Source of the DNA: Bog-473 sp963721585
Lineage (GTDB): Bacteria > Actinomycetota > Acidimicrobiia > Acidimicrobiales > RAAP-2
Assembly (NCBI GenBank): GCA_963721585.1
Contig: CAVRJN010000009.1
Coordinates: forward strand, 124,001-188,000
Length of the DNA: 64,000 bases
Direction of reading: 5' to 3'
Below are positions 52,870 through 62,055 of the stretch, one piece after another. The translations under genes and the position numbers were made by a program. The notes under the pieces are model-generated. The model saw only the letters and a program-made list of their open reading frames with translations, had not been told where the DNA came from and made no database searches. Positions within the stretch are counted from its first letter, which is position 1. Each line of letters begins with the position of its first letter.

Positions 52870-53308
52870 TCACTGCCGCCCGTGCCGTGTCTCGGCCCGT
52901 TCTGCCCGCGCGGCGATGGCCTCCACTTCGACCAGCTGATCGGAATAGCCGAGTGCAGCGACCCCGATCAGGGTCGACAGAGGTTGGCGTGACCCGAAAT
53001 GGCGATGCACTGCGCCCGGCGCCACCAGATCGGCGCGATCGCTGCTGGCCCACGTAGACGGCGGACGTGACGACGTCATCGATTCCCGCGCCCGCCGCGT
53101 GCAGCGCGCTGCGGAGGTTCGCCATGACGGTCTCGGCTTGGGCTGCCACGTCCCCCACCGCCACCGTCGCTCCTGCGTCGTCGAGAGGACACGCAGCCGC
53201 GGTGAAGACCAGGATCGGCCGGCTCCCGGTCTCCGACGCGTACACGTAGGGAACACCTGGTGCGTGGTCGATTGGTGGAGCCTCTTCACGCCGAACCGGA
53301 TCCGACAT
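52870..53308 (-). CDS. RidA/YjgF-family protein, one frame break
   Basis: ATG 53308 reads SDPVRREEAPPIDHAPGVPYVY with FTAAACPLDDAGATVA and MANLRSALHAAGAGIDDV, then SAVYVG. One extra G in GTGGGCC (about 53050) shifts the frame; deleting it gives SAVYVASSDRADLVAPGAVH and FGSRQPLSTLIGVAALGYSDQLVEVEAIA (in parts), the RidA C-terminus with its conserved Arg and Glu. The joined protein has about 145 residues. RidA enzymes hydrolyse reactive enamine/imine intermediates; here the N-terminal His/Pro region is atypical. The break may be a base-calling error. Confidence 0.78.
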
Positions 53309-53334
53309 CGCGCCACAGCCTGACACAGAGCCCG

Positions 53335-53718
53335 TCAGCCCGGAGGTTCCTCGATCTGCTCCATGAACTCGAGGCGGATGCCACCCGGAGCCTCGACGAA
53401 GGCAATGCGCCTGGTACCGAACGTGCCGCTGACCGTCCGGGGCCCCCAGAGGACGGTGTGGCGCGCCAGCTCGGCGTCGAGATCGTCCACGAAGAGTGCT
53501 GGGTGCAGGAACCCTTCATCGGGCAGCTCGCAGGCGTCCTCGTAGATCGCCTTCGTGAAAAGCGTCAGGGAGAGCACGCCGAGCTGCACGTCGGCCCGGC
53601 GCCCGTTCTCCCACGCGACCGGTTCTGTCACCGCAGCGCCGGCCGCCTCGTACCAGGCGCACGCCTCCTCCAGATCAGTGACCTTGATTGCCAGGTTGGC
53701 CAGGCCGGTGACCGGCAT
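53335..53718 (-). CDS. VOC-family protein (second of a pair)
   Basis: 127 residues from ATG 53718. One vicinal-oxygen-chelate domain: LANLAIKVTDLEEACAWYEAAG, FLHPALFVDDLDAELARH and RIAFVEAPGGIRLEFMEQ. The usual first-His is Asn in LANLAIKV, so metal binding may be changed. It lies after a second VOC gene and an amidohydrolase with four-base overlaps (ATGA), so the three are one operon and probably act on one aromatic or keto substrate. Confidence 0.85.
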   Translation of the reverse strand: MPVTGLANLAIKVTDLEEACAWYEAAGAAVTEPVAWENGRRADVQLGVLSLTLFTKAIYEDACELPDEGFLHPALFVDDLDAELARHTVLWGPRTVSGTFGTRRIAFVEAPGGIRLEFMEQIEEPPG

Positions 53719-54212
53719 CAGTGCAGCGGGGTGCCGTACAGCGAGCCGAGATCCTCGGCGATGAGCTCGAGACGCACGCCGTCGGGGTCCGAGAAATACA
53801 ACGAGCTCCCGCTTTCGATCTGCGTGGGGATGCCGGCTACCTCCAAACGGGCGCGCGCGGCGTCCCACTGCGCCTGGTCGACCGAGATGGCGAGGTGGTG
53901 GAACCCCCCCAACACCTCGGCGTACGGCCCAAGGCCGAGATCCGGGAAACCGAAAAACGCAAGAGTGTTGTCGTGGCCGAGGTCGAAGAACAGGTGGGTC
54001 GACCCTTTGTAGTCCCGGTTCTCGAAGAGCTCGACCAGCGGGAAGCCCAGGAGGCCTTGGTAGAAGCGAATGGTCTGCTCGACGTCGGAACAGATCAGTG
54101 CCACGTGATGGACCCCGCGTGCCGTTGACTTCGGCCGGTCTCCCGGTTCGCGGAGGTAGTCCGCGCGTAGACGCTCCCGCTCCGCGGCCGCCGCCTCCAG
54201 GTCCACGGTCAC
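53718..54212 (-). CDS. VOC-family protein (first of a pair)
   Basis: 164 residues from GTG 54212 overlapping the amidohydrolase stop. The fold is the vicinal-oxygen-chelate type with VHHVALICSDVEQTIRFYQGLLGF, FHHLAISVDQAQWDAARARL and YFSDPDGVRLELIAED, giving a H-H-E metal triad. About 40 N-terminal charged residues precede the domain. Neighbours are an amidohydrolase and another VOC protein, an arrangement compatible with an aromatic-ring cleavage or hydroxylated-acid pathway (inference). Confidence 0.87.
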   Translation of the reverse strand: MTVDLEAAAAERERLRADYLREPGDRPKSTARGVHHVALICSDVEQTIRFYQGLLGFPLVELFENRDYKGSTHLFFDLGHDNTLAFFGFPDLGLGPYAEVLGGFHHLAISVDQAQWDAARARLEVAGIPTQIESGSSLYFSDPDGVRLELIAEDLGSLYGTPLH

Positions 54213-55360
54213 AGGCCCAGCAGCCAGGCTGCGTTGGCGCCCAACATGTTGGCCCGGGCCGGTTCCGCCAGCCCGGCCACGGCGCGCCGGGCCTGCGCCA
54301 TCGGATCGGCCACCCCTTCGGCATGGGGCCAGTCGCTGCCCAGCATGAACGTGTCGTCGCCGACTTTGGGAACCAGACGGTTCGGCATCTCGTAGGGCAG
54401 CGCGGCCACGCGCACCTGACGCAGGAAGTAGTCGGAGGGTCGATCCGACAACTTGTGGAACGGCTCGCCGTGACGCTGGGTGTAGAAGTCCGATGCCCCG
54501 TCAATGTGGAGGAGGAAGCTCGGCACCCAACTCGCCGTGAGCTCGACCACGCCCACACGAAGGCGGGGGAAGCGCTCCAGCACCCCGGTCAGGATCAGGT
54601 TGGCGAGGGCGACCGCAGGTGCCAAATAAAGGAAGATCGAGTCGAAAAGTTGCTCGCCCTCCTCGTGCTCACCGGTCAGCCAGGCGGGGTGCAGCGGGCT
54701 CTCGAAATCCGAGACGTGAAAGACCGGCGCAACGCCTTCGTCGCTGAACGCGGCCCAAACCGCGTCGAAGTCGGGGTGCGAGAGGGGTTTCCCGTCAACG
54801 GGAGCCGGCGCGATCATCGCCAGGCGCACGCCCTGTGCCCGCATGCGCCGGATCTCCTCCACCGCCCAGGTCGGGTCGTGCAACAACACGTGGGCTACCC
54901 CGAAAAGCCTGCCATGGCCCTCGCCCTCGCCGCACACGTCCGCCACGAAGCGGTTGTAGGCCCGTGCGTTGGCCCGTTGTGCGACCCGGTCCGACGCGAG
55001 CCGCTGTTCCCACAAGAGGCCGTAATTCGGGAACAAGACCGCGGCGTCGAGTCCGAACGCATTCAGCGATGTCAGACGGGCACCGGCAAGGCGGTACGAG
55101 TCCGGTACCAGTTCCTCGAACGACGCCGGAGCCCGCTCGCCGCGCAAGCGGCGGAGGCGGTCCTCCCCGATCAGGTTCGAGTGCTCCGGTACAGGGACTT
55201 CCAGCGGGGTCAGCCTGTCGCCCCGCCACATGAGCCAGGGCCATCCGGCGTCATCGTCGGCGATGGACAGCGCATCAGACCGCCGCGCCGGATCGATGTA
55301 CTCGGACCAGGTCGTCCTCGACTCGAACAGGTGCTGGTCGACGTCGATGGTCTGCAACAT
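54209..55360 (-). CDS. Amidohydrolase 2 (COG2159) family metallohydrolase
   Basis: 383 residues from ATG 55360. The TIM-barrel signatures are TIDVDQHLFE in place of the usual HxH, GLDAAVLFPNYGLLWEQ, APVFHVSDFESPLH with metal-binding His, and MLGSDWPHAEGVADP with the catalytic Asp and His. The family includes ACMSD-like decarboxylases and hydratases. QHL for HxH leaves the first metal ligands uncertain. It leads an operon with two VOC genes, all overlapping. Substrate is not assigned. Confidence 0.88.
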   Translation of the reverse strand: MLQTIDVDQHLFESRTTWSEYIDPARRSDALSIADDDAGWPWLMWRGDRLTPLEVPVPEHSNLIGEDRLRRLRGERAPASFEELVPDSYRLAGARLTSLNAFGLDAAVLFPNYGLLWEQRLASDRVAQRANARAYNRFVADVCGEGEGHGRLFGVAHVLLHDPTWAVEEIRRMRAQGVRLAMIAPAPVDGKPLSHPDFDAVWAAFSDEGVAPVFHVSDFESPLHPAWLTGEHEEGEQLFDSIFLYLAPAVALANLILTGVLERFPRLRVGVVELTASWVPSFLLHIDGASDFYTQRHGEPFHKLSDRPSDYFLRQVRVAALPYEMPNRLVPKVGDDTFMLGSDWPHAEGVADPMAQARRAVAGLAEPARANMLGANAAWLLGL

Positions 55361-55464
55361 CACATGCCCTCCCACGCGCAGAGTACCAGTGGTCGCTCTC
55401 ACACGTCATGCCCCCGTTGAACGTTGTCGGGCGCCGTAGGGCGCACCCAAGACAGACCCGCGAC

Positions 55465-56400
55465 CTACTCGATGCAGCCGCGGATCTCGCGCAGCCAGTC
55501 GTCCGCGGCCTCCCATGCCGCGTCGGCCCGGCGCCGCTGTTCCGGGGCGAGGACCCCGGCGGCCGGATACGAACCGAGGAATTTCACGCCGGCCAAGCCG
55601 ACATGGAGGTCCCGGAGGCAATCCGCGACAATCTCGTCGCCCACATGGCCCGACAAGTCGATGACGAAACAGTAGTCACCAAGCGCCTGCTTCGTCGGGC
55701 GGGACTCCAATTTGGTCAGGTTGATGTTGCGCGCGGCGAATTGCCCGAGAATGCCGTGCAGGCTCCCCGGATGGTCGGCCCGTTGGAAGCAGACGATGCT
55801 CGTCTTGTCGTGTCCCGTGGCCGCCGGGACGCTGGTCGGGGCGACGAGGACGAACCGGGTCTGGTTTTCCGGGTGGTCCTCAACGTCCTCTGCCAGGATC
55901 ACCAGGCCGTACCGCTCAGCAGCCAGCCTCGGCGCGATGGCCGCTTCTCCTGCGCCCCCGGACTCGCCCAGAACCCGTGCCGCATCCGCCGTGGAGTTGG
56001 CTGCCCGTTGTTCGGTCCCGGGGGGCAGCGCCCGAGCCAGATACTTCTGGCACTGGGCCAGCGCGTGGGGGTAAGAGGACACCGCATGGATGTCGGCGAG
56101 CCCGGTACCCGGACGAGCCATGAGGTGGAGGTGGATGTCCATGACGACTTCTCGCTGAATGTGCAGGTCGACGTCGTGAATCAGGCCATCGATGGTTGCA
56201 CTGACCGTCCCCTCGATCCCGTTCTCAATGGGCACGAAGCCGAGGTCCACCTCACCCCCGGCGACAGCCTCGAGGACCGCCGAGATCGAGGGGAGCGCCC
56301 TCAGGTCCGCCCGCGCCAGGTCGCGCTGGGTCAGGAGGGCTTCCTGCGTGAAGGTCGCCTCGGGGCCGAAATAGGCCACGGATGTCGCAGGTGGGTTCAC
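55465..56400 (-). CDS. pheA: Prephenate dehydratase
   Basis: 311 residues from GTG 56400. The N-terminal dehydratase part (about 1-190) has VAYFGPEATFTQEALL, FVPIENGIEGTVSATID and ENQTRFVLVAP, the TRF motif of the active site. The C-terminal ACT domain (about 205-285) has HPGSLHGILGQFAARNINLTKLESRPTK in parts (HPGSLHGILGQF, NLTKLESRP), the phenylalanine-binding effector site. It makes phenylpyruvate from prephenate. It is divergent from larB, starts 23 bases apart, so the two share one promoter region. Confidence 0.95.
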   Translation of the reverse strand: MNPPATSVAYFGPEATFTQEALLTQRDLARADLRALPSISAVLEAVAGGEVDLGFVPIENGIEGTVSATIDGLIHDVDLHIQREVVMDIHLHLMARPGTGLADIHAVSSYPHALAQCQKYLARALPPGTEQRAANSTADAARVLGESGGAGEAAIAPRLAAERYGLVILAEDVEDHPENQTRFVLVAPTSVPAATGHDKTSIVCFQRADHPGSLHGILGQFAARNINLTKLESRPTKQALGDYCFVIDLSGHVGDEIVADCLRDLHVGLAGVKFLGSYPAAGVLAPEQRRRADAAWEAADDWLREIRGCIE

Positions 56401-56423
56401 AGTTGGGCAGGATAGAGCAGCTC

Positions 56424-57185
56424 ATGGATGCTTCCTCGCTCCGTACCCTGATCGACGACGTCGCGGCCGGACGCTGCTCGCCTGACGACGCTGTCCGGCA
56501 GCTGCGCCGCCTCCCCTACTCGGACCTGGGGTTCGCCCGGGTGGATCATCACCGCGACCTGCGCCTCGGCATACCCGAAGCGGTCTACGGCCCCGGCAAG
56601 ACTCCCGAACACTGTGCGGCCGTCGTCGAAGAGCTCCTCTCGCAGACCGATGGTCCAGTGCTGCTCACCCGAGCGACCGAGTCGCAGGTGAAAGCGGTCA
56701 CTGCTGCTGCCGCGGCGCGCGGCTTCAGCCAGGCCGACGTCGCCGAGAACGGCTCTCTCTCGACGGTGGTCTTCCGCCCTGCACCATCCAGGGCCGGCAC
56801 CGTCGTCGTCATCACCGCCGGGACGGCCGATCTTCCCGTAGCCATCGAATGTATGGCGGTGCTGGGCTCGCTTGGTTTCGAGCCCACCCAGCTCACCGAC
56901 TGCGGCGTCGCCGGACTGCACCGACTCTTGGCGGAGCTCGACACCCTCGCTATGGCGGACGCGGTCGTGGTCATCGCCGGCATGGAGGGCGCTCTGGCCA
57001 GTGTGGTGGGCGGCCTCACGCCGGCGCCCGTCGTCGCTGTGCCCACGAGCACGGGATACGGCGCCGCACTCGAGGGCGTGACCGCGCTGCTGGGCATGCT
57101 CTCCGCCTGCTCCTCCGGCATCACGGTCGTCGGCATCGACAACGGCTACGGCGCCGCCTGCGCGATCGCCCGGGTCCTGCCATGA
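56424..57185 (+). CDS. larB: Nickel pincer cofactor biosynthesis protein LarB
   Basis: 253 residues from ATG 56424. The N-terminus has the LarB signature DLGFARVDHHRDLRLGIPEAVYGPGKT in parts (DLGFARVDHHRDLR, GIPEAVYGPGKT). The C-terminal part resembles PurE, with VVITAGTADLPVA, GVAGLHRLL and VPTSTGYGA. LarB carboxylates and hydrolyses nicotinic acid adenine dinucleotide, the first step to the nickel-pincer nucleotide. The stop overlaps larC (ATGA). LarE, the sulfur-inserting step, and lactate racemase LarA are not in the window, so the final enzyme is unknown. Confidence 0.94.
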   Translation: MDASSLRTLIDDVAAGRCSPDDAVRQLRRLPYSDLGFARVDHHRDLRLGIPEAVYGPGKTPEHCAAVVEELLSQTDGPVLLTRATESQVKAVTAAAAARGFSQADVAENGSLSTVVFRPAPSRAGTVVVITAGTADLPVAIECMAVLGSLGFEPTQLTDCGVAGLHRLLAELDTLAMADAVVVIAGMEGALASVVGGLTPAPVVAVPTSTGYGAALEGVTALLGMLSACSSGITVVGIDNGYGAACAIARVLP

Positions 57186-58400
57186 CACCACCCGCCTCGA
57201 ACTCCTCCACGCTGGCCTGGTTCCACTGCTTCGCGGGCATCGCGGGGGATATGGCATTGGGATCGCTCGTCGACGCGGGGGCCGACATGGACGAGGTCCG
57301 CGCACTGCTCAACCGACTTTCGCTTCCGGGCTGGCACCTCGATTTCGAGGGCGACATGCGGGGCGGGATCGCCTGCACTCGTGCCCTCGTCGGTGGCGAC
57401 GACGTGGTGGTTCGCACCCACGGGGTGATCGCGGCCCTCATCGAAGATGCCGCGCTGCCTCCACGGGTGGCGGCGCGCGCCCAAGCGGTCTTCCACAAGC
57501 TGGCCTCGGTCGAGTCCGCCTTGCATCGACGCCCCATCGACCAGGTCCACTTCCACGAGGTCGGCGGGCACGACGCCATCATCGACGTCGTCGGGACCGC
57601 CGCCGCGCTCGAGGTGCTCGGCGTCGACGAAGTGTCCGCCTCCGCGGTCGCAACGGGAATGGGGATGGTGCGCAGCGCGCATGGCCGCTTGCCGAATCCG
57701 GCGCCGGCGACGATCCGCCTACTCGAAGGGATCCCGTCCTACGGACGTGACGTCTCCCTTGAGCTCACGACACCCACCGGTGCTGCGTTGCTCGCCGCGC
57801 TGTCGACGTCCTTCGGCCCCCTCCCCGACATGACGGTCACGGCCTCGGGCTTCGGGGGGGGCGCCGGTGAGATGGAGGACCTGCCCAACTGCACCCAGGT
57901 TGTGATCGGTCGGCGCGTCGATCGGCCGCCCGTGGGGCCGGGGCAGGGCGCACTGCTGCTCGAGACGAGCCTCGACGACGTCACGGGCGAGCAGCTGGGT
58001 CTCGCCATCGCCGGCGCGCTCGAAGCCGGGGCGCTGGACGCGTGGGTGAGCCCGGTCACCATGAAGAAGGGCCGTCCCGGCCACGTCCTCCACGTCCTGA
58101 CCGACGCCACGCTTGTCGAAGTGCAGCGCGCTCGAGATCCAGCGGGTGACCGGAACGATGGGGATCCGCGCCACCGCCGTGGAGCGTTGGCCGGCCGCCC
58201 GCGAGCTCGGACAGGTCACGGTCGACGGCATCACGATCCGGATGAAGGTCATCAGGGGACGGGCGAAGCCGGAGTTCGACGACGTGGCGCTGGCTGCCGC
58301 CAAGACGGGGGCCCCACCCCACGAGGTGGCCAGCCGGGCCGAGGAGGCCTGGCGTGCTGCCCGTCGCCCGACCGCAGGTCCGGAGGATCCGTCAGCCTGA
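57182..58400 (+). CDS. larC: Nickel pincer cofactor nickel insertase LarC, with a +1 frame change
   Basis: ATG 57182 reads AWFHCFAGIAGDMALGSLVDAG, VHFHEVGGHDAIIDVVG, and ELTTPTGAALLAAL, the LarC1 region, to VLTDATLVEVQR near 58127. The frame then moves forward by one: LEIQRVTGTMGIRATAVERW to the TGA at 58398-58400. Together the two parts make about 405 residues. LarC inserts Ni(II) into the pincer nucleotide at the cost of CTP. In Lactobacillus plantarum LarC is expressed by programmed frameshifting from larC1/larC2. Here no classical slippery site is evident, so an extra base cannot be excluded. TGATG links it to the decarboxylase. Confidence 0.85.
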
Positions 58401-59770
58401 TGGCGAGCCAGATGTTCCACTACGACGAGGCCATGACCGACCTCGTCCTGGCGGCGTGCCGGGAACGGCTGTCCATGGATCCGGTGGCCCTCGACTTCGG
58501 CGGCCTCGTGGAGTCACTGGACGCCGAATTGGCAGGCCTCATGCGGCCCGAGGGAAACGACGCTGGCAAGGTGCTGAAGTTGTTCGTCGACAAGCTGTCG
58601 ACCGCCGTGGTCTCGTGCGACAGCCCCCGCTTCTTATCGTTCATCCCGGCCGCGCCCACCAAGGCATCCCTGCTCTTCGACATGTTCATCTCCTGCTCGT
58701 CGCTCCACGGCACGTCCTGGCTCGAAGCGGCCGGCGTCGTCGTAGCCGAGAACCAGGCCCTGGGGGTGCTGGCGGCACAAGCCGGCCTCCCCGAGGAAGC
58801 CGGGGGCTGCTTCGTGGCCGGCGGATCAGCAGGCAACCTGTCGGCCCTCATGGTGGCCCGCGACACGGCTGAGCACCGGCGCCATGCCGCCGCACCGTTG
58901 CGTCCGCTCGTTGCCCTGAGTGAGGACGCGCACTCGTCGGTGGGCAAGGCCCTCCACGTGCTGGGGGTCGGCTCGCTCACCGTGGCGACGCGCGACCATC
59001 GCCTGACCGGCTCCGCGCTGCGGTCCGCGCTGCGTGAGGACCCCCGCCGTGCCGACGTCATCGGCGTTGTCGCCACGGCGGGGACGACCAACGCCGGCAT
59101 CGTGGACGACCTCGCCGGCGTGGCCGACGTCGCCGCCGAGCACTCCCTGTGGTTCCACATCGACGGGGCCTACGGCGGTGCGGCAGCGCTCTTCGCGCCG
59201 TCCGTGCGGGCCCAATTCGCCGGGTTCGAACGGGCCGACTCTTTCATCGTCGATCCCCATAAGTGGCTCTTCGCACCCTTCGACTGCGCCGCGCTGGTCT
59301 ACCGCCAGCCCAACCTGGCCAAAGCGGTCCACACCCAGGATGCCCAGTACCTCGAGGTGCTCCACAGCGAGAACCCCGAGGAATGGAACCCGAGCGACTA
59401 CGCCTTCCACCTCACGCGCCGCGCCCGAGGGCTGCCGCTGTGGTTCTCCATGGCGGTCAACGGGCTCGACGCCTATCGCGAGGGTGTCGAGACGGGTCTG
59501 TCCATGGCCCAGCGTGCGGCCGAGAGAGTGTCCGAATCACCCCATGTGGAGCTGGTGCGCGACCCCGGGCTCTCCATCGTCCTGTTCCGGCGGCCCGGAT
59601 GGGACAAGGCAGATTACGAGGCCTGGTCGGCCGCCCTGCTGCACGCGCAGACCGGCTTCGTCACACCGACCACTTGGGAAGGCGAGACGGTGGCCCGCTT
59701 CGCATTCCTCCACCCCAACACGACCCTCGAGATGGTCGACGAGATCCTCGATTCAATGGTCGACGCGTGA
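58400..59770 (+). CDS. PLP-dependent group II amino-acid decarboxylase
   Basis: 456 residues. The PLP fold shows GGCFVAGGSAGNLSALMVAR, HIDGAYGGAAALF with the pyridine-binding Asp, and DPHKWLFAPFDCAAL with the Lys that binds PLP. The overall form matches aromatic-L-amino-acid/glutamate decarboxylases. Substrate might be an aromatic amino acid, tryptophan or tyrosine, but this cannot be read from sequence alone. ATG 58400 shares its A with the larC stop (TGATG), so larB-larC-decarboxylase form a unit. The 3' end overlaps the FrnE-like gene by 18 bases, convergently. Confidence 0.9.
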   Translation: MASQMFHYDEAMTDLVLAACRERLSMDPVALDFGGLVESLDAELAGLMRPEGNDAGKVLKLFVDKLSTAVVSCDSPRFLSFIPAAPTKASLLFDMFISCSSLHGTSWLEAAGVVVAENQALGVLAAQAGLPEEAGGCFVAGGSAGNLSALMVARDTAEHRRHAAAPLRPLVALSEDAHSSVGKALHVLGVGSLTVATRDHRLTGSALRSALREDPRRADVIGVVATAGTTNAGIVDDLAGVADVAAEHSLWFHIDGAYGGAAALFAPSVRAQFAGFERADSFIVDPHKWLFAPFDCAALVYRQPNLAKAVHTQDAQYLEVLHSENPEEWNPSDYAFHLTRRARGLPLWFSMAVNGLDAYREGVETGLSMAQRAAERVSESPHVELVRDPGLSIVLFRRPGWDKADYEAWSAALLHAQTGFVTPTTWEGETVARFAFLHPNTTLEMVDEILDSMVDA

Positions 59771-60396
59771 CCAGGCGCGTTCCAACAGGATGCGCAGCGT
59801 CTCAACGTCCTGGGCGCCTGGTACCGGCCATGCGCCGCCGATGAGGAGGTAGGGAACGCCCGTCACATCGAGCTCCGCTGCGGTCGCCTCGTCCGCCCGT
59901 ACTTCGCCAGCGTAGGCCGTGCCCCCGAGCACCTCCTCCGTGATGTGTTCGTGGAGCCCAACGGAGTGGGCCACGTGTCGCAGGACGTCGTGATCGGAGA
60001 GCTGACGCCCCTCGCCGAAGTGCGCCGCGAACAGACGCCGCACCAAGGCTCCCTCCCACTCGGTGCCGCGGGCGGCCTGAGTGAGGCGGTGTGCGTCGAA
60101 GGTGTTGCCCAGACGGACACGCTCGAAGTCGAAAGTAAAGCCCACCTCCTCACCGAGAGCGGTCAGCTGCGCGTGACCGGCTCGTACCTGCTCGGGCCGC
60201 ATGCCGTACTTTCGGGCAACGGCCTCCTCGGCGGTACAGGCGCTCGAGGCGGGGGCGTGCCGATCCAACTCGAAGGATCGGTGGACCACCGTGACGTCCT
60301 CCCCGTGCTCGAAGTCACTCGAGCGCGACACTGAGCCTGGCCAACCCGAGCGCACACCATGGGCACGCGTAATCCGACCACACGTCAATGTGCATG
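59753..60396 (-). CDS. DsbA-family FrnE-like oxidoreductase, frame break near the N-terminus
   Basis: ATG 60396 gives MHIDVWSDYACPWCALGLAR, the normal FrnE start with CPWC, then stops after VALE (60318). The next frame continues DFEHGEDVTVVHRSFELDRHAP and the intact C-terminal 175 residues with YGMRPEQV, TFDAHRLTQAA and VTGVPYLLIGG. Joining the frames with one base change near 60315-60325 makes about 214 residues. FrnE-type proteins are cytosolic DsbA-like thiol oxidoreductases. Reading only the second frame loses the CPWC motif. The break may be an error. Confidence 0.8.
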
Positions 60397-60430
60397 CACC
60401 GTTCACCCTATGGCCGCCAACACGACACTC

Positions 60431-60988
60431 CTACGCCCAGTCCCGTGCCGGCCACCCTTCGGCCGCGGCCATGAGGGTCCAGCACGTTGCGCCGTCGATG
60501 GACTCACGGATGATGTCGGCGTGTCCGGCGTGTCGAGCCGTCTCCTCAATGAGGTGGAGCAGGACCCAGCGGGCCGTCCAGACGATGCCGCCCGGTATCC
60601 ACGGCACCAGGTCGGTCGTTGGAGGTAACGGGGCTGCGAGGTCCTCCAGCGCGCCGACCACCTTCTCGGTCAGCCTGGCCTGGTCGTCGGCCAGCGCGAT
60701 CACATCCTCGACGGTCTCCCCTTTTGTCAGCCGGAATCCGTCGGCCCAGTCGTCGTAGGGCACGAACACGCCAGTGTCGCCGGTGGTCAGGAAGGTGGTC
60801 CAGGCCCGCTCCACCAGCGCCGCGTGCTTCATGAGGCCGACCAGGCTCAGTTCGCTGACCGTCGGGCGGGCAGATGCCTGGTCCTGGTCCAGGCCATGGG
60901 CGGCGTAGCGCAGGGCGTCGCGCTGCTGGCCGAGGAAGCCGAGGAGTACCTCGCGCTCGTCGACGAGGGGGGCTACGAGTCCAGGCAT
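60431..60988 (-). CDS. DinB/DUF664-family protein
   Basis: 185 residues, a four-helix bundle of the DinB/YfiT type. LVGLMKHAALVERAWTTFL has the first metal-binding His, and HLIEETARHAGHADIIRESIDG has the two others, a H-H-H site expected to bind nickel or zinc. Members include mycothiol-dependent enzymes of actinobacteria, where they act with mycothiol as cofactor (inference). ATG 60988 is used. It is divergent from the WYL regulator, about 110 bases apart, which may control it. Confidence 0.88.
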   Translation of the reverse strand: MPGLVAPLVDEREVLLGFLGQQRDALRYAAHGLDQDQASARPTVSELSLVGLMKHAALVERAWTTFLTTGDTGVFVPYDDWADGFRLTKGETVEDVIALADDQARLTEKVVGALEDLAAPLPPTTDLVPWIPGGIVWTARWVLLHLIEETARHAGHADIIRESIDGATCWTLMAAAEGWPARDWA

Positions 60989-61101
60989 GTCGTCATCTCC
61001 GTTCCCGCCGGGTGCTCACCGGCGCTCTTTGTGGGCTGAGGGTCCATGGTGCGCTCCGAAACTGGCCATCTCTTGGCCACTTTCCTTGGCAAACTGGTCC
61101 G

Positions 61102-62040
61102 GTGCGCGCGGATCGTCTCGTTGCCGCCCTCCTGATCCTGCAGGCCAAGGGCCGGATCACCGCAGGCGAGCTGGCCGAGGAGCTCGAGATCAGCGAGCGC
61201 ACGGCCCGCCGCGACCTCGAGGGACTCGCCCTGGCCGGCATCCCCGTCTACTCCCAGCCCGGGAGGGGCGGCGGCTGGGAGCTCATCGGCGGCGCACGGA
61301 CGGACCTCAGCGGCCTGACCGTCGACGAGGCCCGCGCCCTCTTCCTGATCGCGGGACCTTCCAGTGCCACACCCGAAGTCCGTGCTGCGCTGCGCAAGCT
61401 CGTACGGGCCTTGCCGGCAACCTTCCGCGACCACGCCGAAGCGGCGGCCAGTGCCGTCGTGCTCGACCCTGCCGGATGGGACCACACCGTGCCGGCGGCG
61501 CCTGACCATCTCGACGCGTTGCAGCGCGCCATCATCGAGGGGGTCCGGGTCGAGCTGGACTACCGAGGTCGGGACGGTCGCACCTCCTCGCGCACCGTGG
61601 ATCCGCTCGGGCTCGTCGTGAAGAACAGCATCTGGTACCTCGTGGCCGGGACCGCGGCCGGGCAGCGGACCTTCCGGGTGAGCCGGGTGCGCTCGCTGCA
61701 GCTCACGACGGAGCCCTCCGCCCGTCCCGACGACTTCGACCTCGCGCAGGCCTGGAGCTCTATCCTCACGACGGTCGACGCGCAACGCACTCCCGTCCGG
61801 GTGAGGGTACGGGCCGGTCCGACGATCATCGACGTGCTCCGCTACATCTTCGGAAACCGGGTCGGCGAGGGAGTGGAGCAATCGGACGGCAGGATCGAGG
61901 TGGAGCTACGCGCCCAGTCGGAGTTGATGGTGGCGCGTCAGCTGGCCGGCTTCGGCGACGGCCTCGAGGTCGTCGCGCCTGAGAGCGTGCGAGCCCACCT
62001 GGCTGCCATCGGCCAGGACCTGTTGCGCGCCCACACCTGA
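61102..62040 (+). CDS. WYL-domain transcriptional regulator (YafY family)
   Basis: 312 residues from GTG 61102. A DeoR-like winged helix (about 1-60: ALLILQAKGRITAGELAEEL, SERTARRDLEGLALAG) is followed by a WYL domain (about 130-220, SIWYLVAGTAAGQRTFRVSRV) and a WCX region. WYL domains sense nucleic-acid or nucleotide ligands. The neighbouring divergent DinB gene is a likely target. Upstream of the start lies TTGGCCACTTTCCTTGGCAA, where the TTGGC half-sites may be an operator (inference). Confidence 0.9.
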   Translation: MRADRLVAALLILQAKGRITAGELAEELEISERTARRDLEGLALAGIPVYSQPGRGGGWELIGGARTDLSGLTVDEARALFLIAGPSSATPEVRAALRKLVRALPATFRDHAEAAASAVVLDPAGWDHTVPAAPDHLDALQRAIIEGVRVELDYRGRDGRTSSRTVDPLGLVVKNSIWYLVAGTAAGQRTFRVSRVRSLQLTTEPSARPDDFDLAQAWSSILTTVDAQRTPVRVRVRAGPTIIDVLRYIFGNRVGEGVEQSDGRIEVELRAQSELMVARQLAGFGDGLEVVAPESVRAHLAAIGQDLLRAHT

Positions 62041-62055
62041 CGATCGTCGCCGGCG

